A stretch of DNA of 8,414 nucleotides from positions 1 through 8,414 of the forward strand of contig JAUWXH010000058.1 in NCBI GenBank assembly GCA_030616465.1. The letters are read 5' to 3'. Positions 1-5,143 of this stretch are shown here, one piece after another. The notes beneath the pieces are model-generated. The model saw only the letters and a list, made by a program, of their open reading frames with translations. It was not told the DNA's origin and made no database searches. The position numbers were made by a program, and so were the translations under genes. The DNA comes from Planctomycetota bacterium (GTDB taxonomy: Bacteria; Planctomycetota; Phycisphaerae; UBA1845; Fen-1342). Each line of letters starts with the position of its first letter. Position 1 is the stretch's first letter.

Positions 1-294
1 GACGGTAAAGTCAGCTATGATGTTAAACCCCGGGGGATAGTCGCAATGGTGGCTCCAGGCAAACACGCCCTCCGAGCCGTACCCGATCCAGAAATCCGGC
101 ATGTCATCCACGCCCTCGGCCCCAAAAACAATGCCCCACTCCGCGTAGGCGTCCCCAATGAATTCGCCCGGCGTCGTCGGGCTGCCGTCCGGCAGCGTCT
201 CAAAGTCAATGAACACGCTCTGAGCCCTGGAGACCCCTGCCTGGGTGACAAGCAGACACACCGTGACCAGACAGGCCATCTTGAACGATTGCAT
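1..294 (-). CDS. Secreted protein of unknown function, N-terminal part only (runs off the left edge)
   Basis: An open frame of 98 codons starts at ATG 294 and is still open at base 1, so the 3' part lies outside the window. A purine-rich Shine-Dalgarno region (GGAG six bases before ATG, within GGAGAAGGAGAAAGAG) fixes the start. Residues 1-24 look like a Sec signal peptide: MQSFK, then a hydrophobic core (MACLVTVCLLVTQAGV), with likely cleavage after SRA before QSVF. The mature part begins IDFETLPDGSP and continues with GEFIGDAYAEWGIVFG. This 'F-x-LPDG ... Y-x-x-x-G-I-x-F' opening is common in secreted planctomycete and verrucomicrobial proteins, many of which end in PEP-CTERM tails. The rest is acidic and aromatic-rich (DDMPDFWIGYG). 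The function is not known. Whether it ends in a sorting tail cannot be seen here. That this is a real gene is well supported by signal peptide, ribosome site and composition; the family link is inference. Confidence 0.82.
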   Translation of the reverse strand, partial: MQSFKMACLVTVCLLVTQAGVSRAQSVFIDFETLPDGSPTTPGEFIGDAYAEWGIVFGAEGVDDMPDFWIGYGSEGVFAWSHHCDYPPGFNIIADFTV

Positions 295-425
295 CTCTTT
301 CTCCTTCTCCCAAAGACTTGCGAGAACCTTAAAGGGACCCAGCACACGCAATCGGCACAGATTCCGGACCGTTTACGCGGCACGTTGCAGCCGATGCACC
401 CGCGCGCACGCGCTGCCCTGTAAAC
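295..425 (-). other. Long leader (5' untranslated region) of the gene at 294, with a possible hairpin
   Basis: No gene is seen here. On the minus strand GCATCGGC (397-390) can pair with GCCGATTGC (356-348), giving an 8-base-pair stem with one bulge that encloses about 33 bases. The stretch next to the start codon is purine-rich and should be unpaired. I recognise no known riboswitch class. Confidence 0.3.
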
Positions 426-454
426 ATGGTACTGTACCGCGGCGCCAGGTGCAA
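426..454 (-). promoter_or_regulatory. Candidate promoter for the secreted-protein gene at 294
   Basis: On the minus strand TTGCAC (454-449) lies 17 bases before TACCAT (431-426). The hexamers match the sigma-70 consensus at 3 of 6 and 4 of 6 positions. If used, transcription would start near 420 and give a leader of about 125 bases. The spacing is ideal, but the hexamers are only moderate and chance matches are possible. Confidence 0.35.
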
Positions 455-660
455 CGGGGGTGCGGGCTCCTTATGAGCACTCCGCCGCGTCGGTTCTTTG
501 GCGTCCCGGGCGACGGTGGAGGCGACGGGGTGGGAGTTGCTCGCAGCGAAGCAAGCAGAAACGTAGCGGATGCAGTTCAGCACTGAGGGCGCGCAGGGGC
601 GATCTTGGGTGGTCGCCCATTTGCGTGCCGGGGCGGCCTGGCAGACGTTGAGCGGACACG
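455..660. other. Intergenic region without a supported gene
   Basis: Short open frames exist on both strands, but none has a convincing ribosome site, signal peptide or recognisable domain. The one structural feature is an inverted repeat, GGGCGA (597-602) with TCGCCC (613-618) around a 10-base loop. It has no T-run in either direction, so I do not call it a terminator. Confidence 0.5.
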
Positions 661-695
661 AAAACGGGCCGCCCCGGCAGCGCGGGGCGACCCGT
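661..695 (-). terminator. Rho-independent terminator after the PEP-CTERM remnant
   Basis: On the minus strand the arm 695-683 (ACGGGTCGCCCCG) pairs with 676-664 (CGGGGCGGCCCGT). This gives a 13-base-pair stem with one G-T wobble and a 6-base loop (CGCTGC), running into TTTTCGT. It begins 23 bases after the TAG stop at 719. Its intact state contrasts with the missing 5' part of the gene it served. Confidence 0.88.
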
Positions 696-718
696 AAGTA
701 ACCTTGCCTCTCATTCAG

Positions 719-832
719 CTACGGCCGGCGCCTCGTTGCGACCAGAGCACCGAGAGCCAGCAGCGCAAGCGTGCCGGGCTCGGGGATGAACTGGAAGTTC
801 GGACCAATGCACTCGCGGCTGGGTTTTTCGAC
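719..832 (-). pseudogene. Orphan C-terminal fragment of a PEP-CTERM exported protein
   Basis: The last 37 codons of a minus-strand frame end at TAG (721-719) and encode ...ECIGPNFQF followed by IPEPGTLALLALGALVATRRRP. This is a textbook PEP-CTERM sorting signal: a PEP motif, a hydrophobic helix of about 14 residues, then a basic Arg cluster at the extreme C-terminus. In this family the tail is recognised and cut by exosortase (EpsH/XrtA type) at the membrane, and the protein is passed to the cell surface or extracellular matrix. The frame is blocked by TAA at 835-833, and between that stop and the PEP motif there is no ATG, GTG or TTG. The upstream frames show no domain that could be rejoined by a single frameshift, so the N-terminal part appears lost or scrambled. 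The terminator at 661-695 still sits just after the stop. An assembly error is a possible alternative; a C9 run at 1002-1010 is nearby. Confidence 0.78.
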
Positions 833-1335
833 TTATCGGACGCTTGAGGACCATCCTACACAAACCGGTGGCTCGACTGCCAGCGAGCAGCGGCGTTTGG
901 CTCAGGGGGCAAAGCAGCCCCGGTCGGCAGTCTCCCCCGTCCGTCCGGGCCCCATCGCCCCGAGGCGGTACGCCGCCGGAGACGAGATAAGTGCTCCGCA
1001 GCCCCCCCCCAAGTCGGGTGGCGGTGTGGCTGGCATTTTAGCTACCGGCGATGCGACCGACGGGCATGGTACCGGAAACCGCTCCCCCCGCCCCCGCGTT
1101 TTCGCGGCGCACGCGTCGCAGGCCGCCGGCCGGCCATTGACCGCCCACGTTTTCTGGCGGAACTGGACTTTTCCAGATGCAGCTCAGCCCCGGAAACCGA
1201 AGACGTCGGCCGAACCGACCGGGAATCGGACGGCACGCGGCGCGCACAATCAGCGGCGAGAACCGCGTTGTCCGCCGGCCAGACCCCGGCCGACGGATTG
1301 GATGCCACGGCAGTTGAAGCCCGGGGGCCGAGCGT
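833..1335. other. Gene-free GC-rich region upstream of the PEP-CTERM remnant, with potential RNA structure
   Basis: No open frame here has a convincing start, signal peptide or domain. On the minus strand several hairpins can be drawn: GTCTCC (983-978) with GGAGAC (935-930), enclosing GGCGG-CGTA-CCGCC (977-964), and GGGGC (921-917) with GCCCC (910-906). A competing stem, ACTGCC (931-926) with GGCAGT (881-876), would enclose that last hairpin. A -10-like TAAAAT lies at 1040-1035, but no good -35 box is at the right distance. A run of nine C (1002-1010) is a candidate slippage or sequencing-error site. The region could be decayed gene sequence, a leader, or a small RNA. The high GC content makes chance hairpins likely. 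Confidence 0.35.
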
Positions 1336-1377
1336 AAGGAAAGGCGGCGTCGGCCGAGACTCCCGGCCGCCGCCGCC
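1336..1377 (-). terminator. Rho-independent terminator of the collagen-like gene
   Basis: On the minus strand 1377-1371 (GGCGGCG) pairs with 1349-1343 (CGCCGCC). The stem continues, after one G-A mismatch, through a C-G pair and GGCCG/CGGCC, around a 7-base loop (GGAGTCT). The tail is TTTCCTT. It starts about 51 bases after the TGA stop at 1429-1431. Confidence 0.85.
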
Positions 1378-1428
1378 ATCGATGTCGTTACAGCTCCGCC
1401 ACGCGGTTAGCTGTTGGAATCATTGGGG

Positions 1429-2313
1429 TCATTCAAAGGGGACCCCGGCCTCCAGGACCTCGATGCTGAACCAGGAATCCACGTGCAGACTTAACGGTAA
1501 CGGTCCGTAAATGTGGACCTGGATCTTCAGCTCCCCGTCCTCCAACGACACGGGTATGTATCTGGCGATCACCATGAAGTCGGGCCCGCGCTCGAGGTGC
1601 TCAAGGAGCGTGATGAGCACCGGGAAATCGATGGCGTCCGCCCCGTCCGGGATGTCCGACTCGCTCACATCAAAGACGACCTGGTAGAACCCGGTGCCGA
1701 ACCAGACCGAACTCAGGACGTTGTATCCGCTCTGAGTTGTCCCGTCCTCGCGAATCACAGCGCTGGCAACCACCTGAAACGGAGCCGGCTCCCCAGCCGG
1801 GCCCTGGCAGTCCAGGGCGTCAAAATTGCCGTCGCCGTTGATGTCCTCCCCCGGGTCTCCTATGCCGTCGCCGTTCAGATCCCAACACGACAGACCCGGC
1901 TCACCGGGCTCACCCGGCTCGCCATCGAGACCGTCGGCGCCCTGGCAGTCCAAGGCGTTGAAGTCCCCGTCGCCGTTGATGTCTTCTCCCGGATCGGCGA
2001 CGCCGTTGCCGTTCAAGTCCCAGCACGACAATCCGTCCGCGCCGGGCTCACCCGGCGGTCCCTGCTCTCCCGGCACCCCGGGAGCACCTTGCTCGCCTTG
2101 CGCCCCGGGTTCCCCGGGAGCCGGCTGCCCGGCCTGATCGCCGTCGCCCGTGCCGCCATCGGCTGCGAGCTGGCTTGTGGCGGCGCCGGCGGCAAACCAC
2201 AAACCGTCCAGCAGGCTGGACGCGAAAATGTCGTCGCAGTCAACATCTGCTCCCATGGTGAGCGTCAGCATGATGGCGACAGACCCAAGGATGAACACTG
2301 ATCGCAATCTCAT
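1429..2313 (-). CDS. Secreted collagen-like (Gly-X-Y) protein with two tandem paired EF-hand cassettes
   Basis: A 294-residue protein. ATG 2313 is chosen because GGAGGAG lies five bases before it and a signal sequence follows at once (MRLRSVFILG, hydrophobic to about residue 20). A longer in-frame start at 2361 lacks these. Residues 67-94 are an uninterrupted Gly-X-Y run (GEPGAQGEQGAPGVPGEQG...). Then come two 31-residue cassettes, 95-125 and 141-171, identical at 26 positions and separated by GADGLDGEPGEPGEPG. Each holds two adjoining 12-residue EF-hand-type loops, such as DLNGNGVADPGE (99-110) and DINGDGDFNALD (111-122), with Asp/Asn at loop positions 1, 3, 5 and 9 and an acidic position 12. 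A Cys lies on each side (97 and 123). Residues 179-294 look beta-rich with no recognised domain; by analogy with other bacterial collagens this could be a globular trimerisation head (inference). The likely role is a calcium-stabilised surface or matrix fibre. It has its own promoter and terminator, so it is probably monocistronic. Confidence 0.9.
   Translation of the reverse strand: MRLRSVFILGSVAIMLTLTMGADVDCDDIFASSLLDGLWFAAGAATSQLAADGGTGDGDQAGQPAPGEPGAQGEQGAPGVPGEQGPPGEPGADGLSCWDLNGNGVADPGEDINGDGDFNALDCQGADGLDGEPGEPGEPGLSCWDLNGDGIGDPGEDINGDGNFDALDCQGPAGEPAPFQVVASAVIREDGTTQSGYNVLSSVWFGTGFYQVVFDVSESDIPDGADAIDFPVLITLLEHLERGPDFMVIARYIPVSLEDGELKIQVHIYGPLPLSLHVDSWFSIEVLEAGVPFE
1801..2031 (-). repeat. 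Tandem duplicated 93-base cassette encoding paired EF-hand loops
   Basis: Copy 1 is 2031-1939 and copy 2 is 1893-1801, separated by 45 bases of Gly-X-Y codons. Both encode LSCWDLNG-x-G-x-x-DPGEDINGDG-x-F-x-ALDCQG. Many differences between the copies are synonymous, so the duplication is not very recent or has been kept under purifying selection. Confidence 0.85.
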
Positions 2314-2337
2314 TTGATCTCCTCCGATCGCATTACA

Positions 2338-2370
2338 GGTCCGTAGAGACGAACGTCGCACTCACGGACC
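2338..2370 (-). promoter_or_regulatory. Hairpin in the leader of the collagen-like gene
   Basis: GGTCCGT (2370-2364, minus strand) pairs perfectly with ACGGACC (2344-2338) around a 19-base loop. It ends 24 bases before the ATG at 2313 and leaves the ribosome site free. It could stabilise the 5' end of the mRNA; no known riboswitch class is recognised. Confidence 0.4.
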
Positions 2371-2434
2371 CAGAACTGAACTCGGCCCTCACCCCCGAGA
2401 CCCAAGAACACAGTGAACTACAACTGTCTCGCCC

Positions 2435-2464
2435 ATTATACCTCCCGAGCTACTCGGGCCGCAA
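2435..2464 (-). promoter_or_regulatory. Sigma-70 type promoter of the collagen-like gene with a palindrome in its spacer
   Basis: On the minus strand TTGCGG (2464-2459) and a perfect TATAAT (2440-2435) are 18 bases apart. The expected start point is near 2428, giving a leader of about 115 bases before ATG 2313. The spacer holds CCCGAG-TAG-CTCGGG (2458-2444), a perfect 6+6 inverted repeat filling 15 of its 18 bases. It could be an operator for a dimeric regulator. A palindrome between the two boxes is the arrangement used by MerR-family and some repressor sites, but no regulator gene is in the window. Confidence 0.68.
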
Positions 2465-2483
2465 GAACTCCTCAGAAGAATTC
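2465..2483 (-). promoter_or_regulatory. Imperfect 19-base dyad abutting the -35 box
   Basis: The minus strand reads GAATTCTTCTGAGGAGTTC. Its two 9-base arms match at 7 positions, both mismatches being transitions, around a single central base. It directly adjoins the -35 hexamer, a usual place for an activator or repressor. It includes an A/T-rich AAGAATTCTT block, unusual in this GC-rich DNA. Function as a binding site is inference. Confidence 0.35.
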
Positions 2484-2653
2484 TTTTGATAACTTTCTGT
2501 GCCAGGGAGGTTTATCGGCCAACCGTGCCCCCGGGGAGGACCGGGCCCGGAGTGAGCGAGGTGACATTTTCTGGGACCACCTTGACAGGGTTCGATCGGA
2601 TGTTCGAAGAACGGGTATCCGGGCTGGAATCGGGCGAGCTTCCCGGCGAGCGG

Positions 2654-5008
2654 TTACGTAGGGGATTCGTCGAGATTCGGGCCGTACTTCGCCCGGGCGT
2701 ACCATCTGTACATCGGCGTACGCTTCACGAATTGAATGAAGCGGTAGCTGCGACCGGCCTTGATGCGCGCCAGGCGCGCCCGTGGGTCCTCCGCAGGGTT
2801 CGGCGCGTCCCAGCTCGCCCCAAAACGAAGACGCGCGGACGCCCGATACAGAGGGTTCCGCTTGAGCCTCTCGATCGCGCGCCAGAAGCGCGAACGCTCG
2901 ATATAGTCGAGCTCGGCTCTGGCCAAAAGCCCCTGATAGAGCTCGTTGTCAACGGTGGAGGCCGCAGGCGGCAAGCCCCCGCCGCGGACACCGCTCTCGC
3001 GCAGGCGCCAGGCGTCCATGTGCGCCTGGAAGAACATCTCGTCTTTGGTGGCAATGGAGATCTCGAGCGTCGCGGCGAACAACGCCCGGTGGTGTTCGAT
3101 GATTCTGCACACCATTGCCGCACGGCGTTCCTGGGCCCCGGTGAGCATCGACCCGCGCGCGTGCTTGCGATAGAAGAAGAGCAGCTCGGGGACACGCCGT
3201 CCGTGGTAGCCCAGTGCGAGCAGCGCGATCCAGAAATCCCAGTCCTCGAACCCGTGCTCCATGTCGGAGCCGTACCCCCCCACTTCGTCGAAGGCGGATC
3301 GCCGAATTAGCGCCGTCGCAACGCTGAGGTTCTCAACCAGCAGGCGGCGTGGGGCGTACTGGGGACATTCCCACGTGCCGGTGGCCGCGTCGAAAAAGGC
3401 CACGTGACCGTAGCAGTATCCCAGCGACGGGTCGCCCACGAGGCTGGGCAACAACCTTTCGACGAAGCGCGGATCGAGCCGGTCGTCGGCGTCCAGCGGG
3501 ACGAAAAACGGAGCCCGTGTGGCGCGGACCCCGGCGTTCCGCGCCGCGGCCAGCCCCTGGTTCTCCTGGCGGATCACGCGAACGCCCTGCTGACGCACCT
3601 TCTCGAGTGTTCGAAGCGTCCGTTCCTCCGTCGAGCCATCATCCACCACCACGCACTCGACGTTCGGGTACGTCTGCGCCCGGACGCTCTCCAGCGCTTC
3701 GGGCAGGAACTTGCCATGGTTGTAGCAGGGCACGACCACCGCGACGCGCGACGGGCCGGACCCAACCGCGACGCGGCCAGCCGGCCGATAGGGATGCGTT
3801 TCCACGTACCCTCCGTAGAGCGCTTCCAACTCAGCCGCGATGACGTCGGGCCGGTAGCGATCGTGCATTCTCTGGTGTGCGGCCCGGCCCATCGCGCGCC
3901 GCTGCTCTGCCGGCATCCGGTAGAGCCGGATCATGGCCTCGGCCAGGCTCTCAACATTGGCGGCTTCGATGATCACGCCGCTCACGCCGTCCTCGATCAT
4001 CTCGGCCATGCCGGAGTTGTCAGTCCCGATCACACATCGGCCGAGCGACATGGCCTCCAGGCAGGTGTTGGGGAAGTTCTCGAAGTGCGACGGAAACACG
4101 CAAAACCTGGCCGCCCGGTAGCGCTCCATGAGCTGCTCGCGCGGTATGCGGTCGAGCAGCACGAGCCGATCACGGTAGCGTGGGGGCACGGCCTCCCGGA
4201 CGAGCTTGCGCATCGAAGGCCGCCGCGGGCTCTTGGGGACGTCGCGGCCGATCATCACGAGTCGGGCATCCGGGCAAGCTTCAAAGAAGGACGCCGCGGC
4301 CCGCGCGAGCGTCTCAACGCCTTTACGCTCCTCGAACCGGCCGACGTACAGCACTTCGTCGCCATCAGCCGGGCCGGCGTGGCCCTGCTCGGATAGAAAG
4401 GTCGGGTCGGCCGGGTATGGCAAGAGATCTACCGGCAGCGATTCGCCGAGCCGGGCGCGCATTTCCCTGGTGAGAGCGTGCGACGGCGACACGCGCTGGT
4501 CGGCCGCGCGAATCCCCTGATTCTCATACTCCTCCAACACGGCGTGACGGGTTTGGCCGGTGTTGTACTTGTAGAGCACGGACAGGGGCGTGTGCAGGCG
4601 CACGAGGCAAACCGGGCGCTCGGCAGCCGGCATCGTGGACAGAAAGGTAACCCCCTCGCCGCGATAGTCGCAGAACTCGATCAGATCGACGCGGCCGGCC
4701 CGCACGAGCTTTCGCAGCAACTGATCGACCGCGTCGGCTCGACTTTGCCAAGTGCGCAGTGTCGCGATGGGAGCCTCCTCGCCGCCGCGCGGCATGGGCA
4801 GGCGAATCACAGTGACGCCGTCTAGTCGCTCGCGTGACGGATAGGGTTCCGTGCTGACCGTGACGACCGAAACGTTGTGACCGCGCGCGGCAAGTATGGG
4901 GGCTATCGCGTGAACATACGTCCCGATGCCGCCGCCGAACTGGGGCGGGTATTCCCATGATACGAAAACGATTCGCATCAGCTCGGTGCGACCTGCGGCG
5001 TCTGCCAT
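2654..5008 (-). CDS. Two-domain glycosyltransferase: GT4 (GT-B fold) fused to GT2 (GT-A fold)
   Basis: A 784-residue cytoplasmic protein. ATG 5008 is chosen because AGGAG lies six bases before it. An upstream in-frame ATG (5113) would add 35 Arg-rich residues that look untranslated, and ATG 4978 lacks a ribosome site. Residues 11-400 form a GT4 enzyme: acceptor-side loop QFGGGIGTY (23-31), donor-binding GRFEERKG (223-230, R224 and K229), and the EX7E pair E310/E318 within FENFPNTCLEAMSLG. Residues 421-620 form a GT2 enzyme: VVVPCYNHGKFLPEALESV, VVVDDGS (D456, D457), the metal-binding DADD (506-509) and the catalytic-base region FEDWDFW (E588, D589). Both sites look intact. The tail (about 630-784) is not catalytic and holds a duplicated basic motif. 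It probably adds two successive sugars from nucleotide sugars to an envelope glycan. It follows two membrane glycosyltransferase genes, 135 bases after the nearer one. Donor and acceptor cannot be told from sequence. Confidence 0.93.
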   Translation of the reverse strand: MADAAGRTELMRIVFVSWEYPPQFGGGIGTYVHAIAPILAARGHNVSVVTVSTEPYPSRERLDGVTVIRLPMPRGGEEAPIATLRTWQSRADAVDQLLRKLVRAGRVDLIEFCDYRGEGVTFLSTMPAAERPVCLVRLHTPLSVLYKYNTGQTRHAVLEEYENQGIRAADQRVSPSHALTREMRARLGESLPVDLLPYPADPTFLSEQGHAGPADGDEVLYVGRFEERKGVETLARAAASFFEACPDARLVMIGRDVPKSPRRPSMRKLVREAVPPRYRDRLVLLDRIPREQLMERYRAARFCVFPSHFENFPNTCLEAMSLGRCVIGTDNSGMAEMIEDGVSGVIIEAANVESLAEAMIRLYRMPAEQRRAMGRAAHQRMHDRYRPDVIAAELEALYGGYVETHPYRPAGRVAVGSGPSRVAVVVPCYNHGKFLPEALESVRAQTYPNVECVVVDDGSTEERTLRTLEKVRQQGVRVIRQENQGLAAARNAGVRATRAPFFVPLDADDRLDPRFVERLLPSLVGDPSLGYCYGHVAFFDAATGTWECPQYAPRRLLVENLSVATALIRRSAFDEVGGYGSDMEHGFEDWDFWIALLALGYHGRRVPELLFFYRKHARGSMLTGAQERRAAMVCRIIEHHRALFAATLEISIATKDEMFFQAHMDAWRLRESGVRGGGLPPAASTVDNELYQGLLARAELDYIERSRFWRAIERLKRNPLYRASARLRFGASWDAPNPAEDPRARLARIKAGRSYRFIQFVKRTPMYRWYARAKYGPNLDESPT
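2678..2866 (-). repeat. Duplicated basic motif in the C-terminal tail of the GT4-GT2 protein
   Basis: Residues 715-731 (LKRNPLYRASARLRFGA) and 761-777 (VKRTPMYRWYARAKYGP) share the pattern [LV]KR-x-P-[LM]-YR-x-x-AR-x-[RK]-[FY]-G, 46 residues apart. Upstream of each lies another aromatic-basic stretch (SRFWRAIER and YRFIQF). The coding DNA is 2866-2816 for copy 1 and 2728-2678 for copy 2. The motif could be a membrane or partner docking element; that is inference. Confidence 0.7.
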
Positions 5009-5111
5009 ACGTTGCTCCTGGGCACCGCGCCCCGTTTGACTCACGACCGCTCGCGTCTGCGGGGACCTGCGAACCGCGCGGGCGACACGCGCGCCTCCGC
5101 AGCGTGTGCGC

Positions 5112-5117
5112 ATAATA
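5112..5117 (-). promoter_or_regulatory. Weak -10-like box upstream of the GT4-GT2 gene
   Basis: TATTAT (5117-5112, minus strand) matches five of six consensus positions and would start transcription near 5105, about 97 bases before ATG 5008. There is no credible -35 box 16-18 bases upstream, so it may only be an A/T-rich coincidence within the operon. If real, it would rule out the ATG at 5113 as the start. Confidence 0.22.
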
Positions 5118-5143
5118 GCCGATATGACCGGTTGCGCGGTGGG

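Larger units (their letters stand above)
2314..2653 (-). other. Intergenic region between the GT4-GT2 gene and the collagen-like gene
   Basis: This 340-base stretch holds the promoter, dyad and leader hairpin listed separately. Between 2490 and 2653 I see no supported gene and no clear terminator for the upstream gene. Short inverted repeats there (for example TTCGA/TCGAA around 2590-2610) lack a T-run. Confidence 0.5.

Noticed and set aside
329..583. Minus-strand 84-codon open frame upstream of the gene at 294
   Set aside because: It has no ribosome site or domain, and it spans the candidate promoter.
597..618. Inverted repeat GGGCGA/TCGCCC as a terminator
   Set aside because: The stem is only 6 base pairs with a 10-base loop and no T-run on either strand.
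833..1040. Known riboswitch or housekeeping RNA (cyclic di-GMP, cobalamin, RNase P, tmRNA, SRP)
   Set aside because: I looked for the conserved sequence boxes of these classes and did not find them.
771..1337. Plus-strand 188-codon open frame across the gene-free region
   Set aside because: It runs antisense through the PEP-CTERM tail, is Pro/Arg-rich without any domain, and has no convincing ribosome site.
1038..1379. Minus-strand open frames of 88 and 113 codons between the collagen-gene terminator and the PEP-CTERM relic
   Set aside because: They are Arg-rich with no hydrophobic signal and no similarity I recognise; the longer one starts inside the terminator hairpin. I could not link either to the relic as its missing N-terminal part.
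1513..2301. Long plus-strand open frame (262 codons) opposite the collagen-like gene
   Set aside because: It mirrors the Gly-X-Y and EF-hand coding periodicity on the other strand, lacks a signal or domain, and the minus-strand gene has the ribosome site, promoter and terminator.
2500..2520. Sigma-54 promoter at TGGCAC upstream of the collagen-like gene
   Set aside because: The -24-like TGGCAC is present, but the required GC of the -12 element is absent at the right distance.
2486..4396. Plus-strand open frames (2486-3310 and 3404-4396) opposite the GT4-GT2 gene
   Set aside because: They are low-stop antisense frames caused by high GC content; the minus strand has complete catalytic motifs over the whole stretch.
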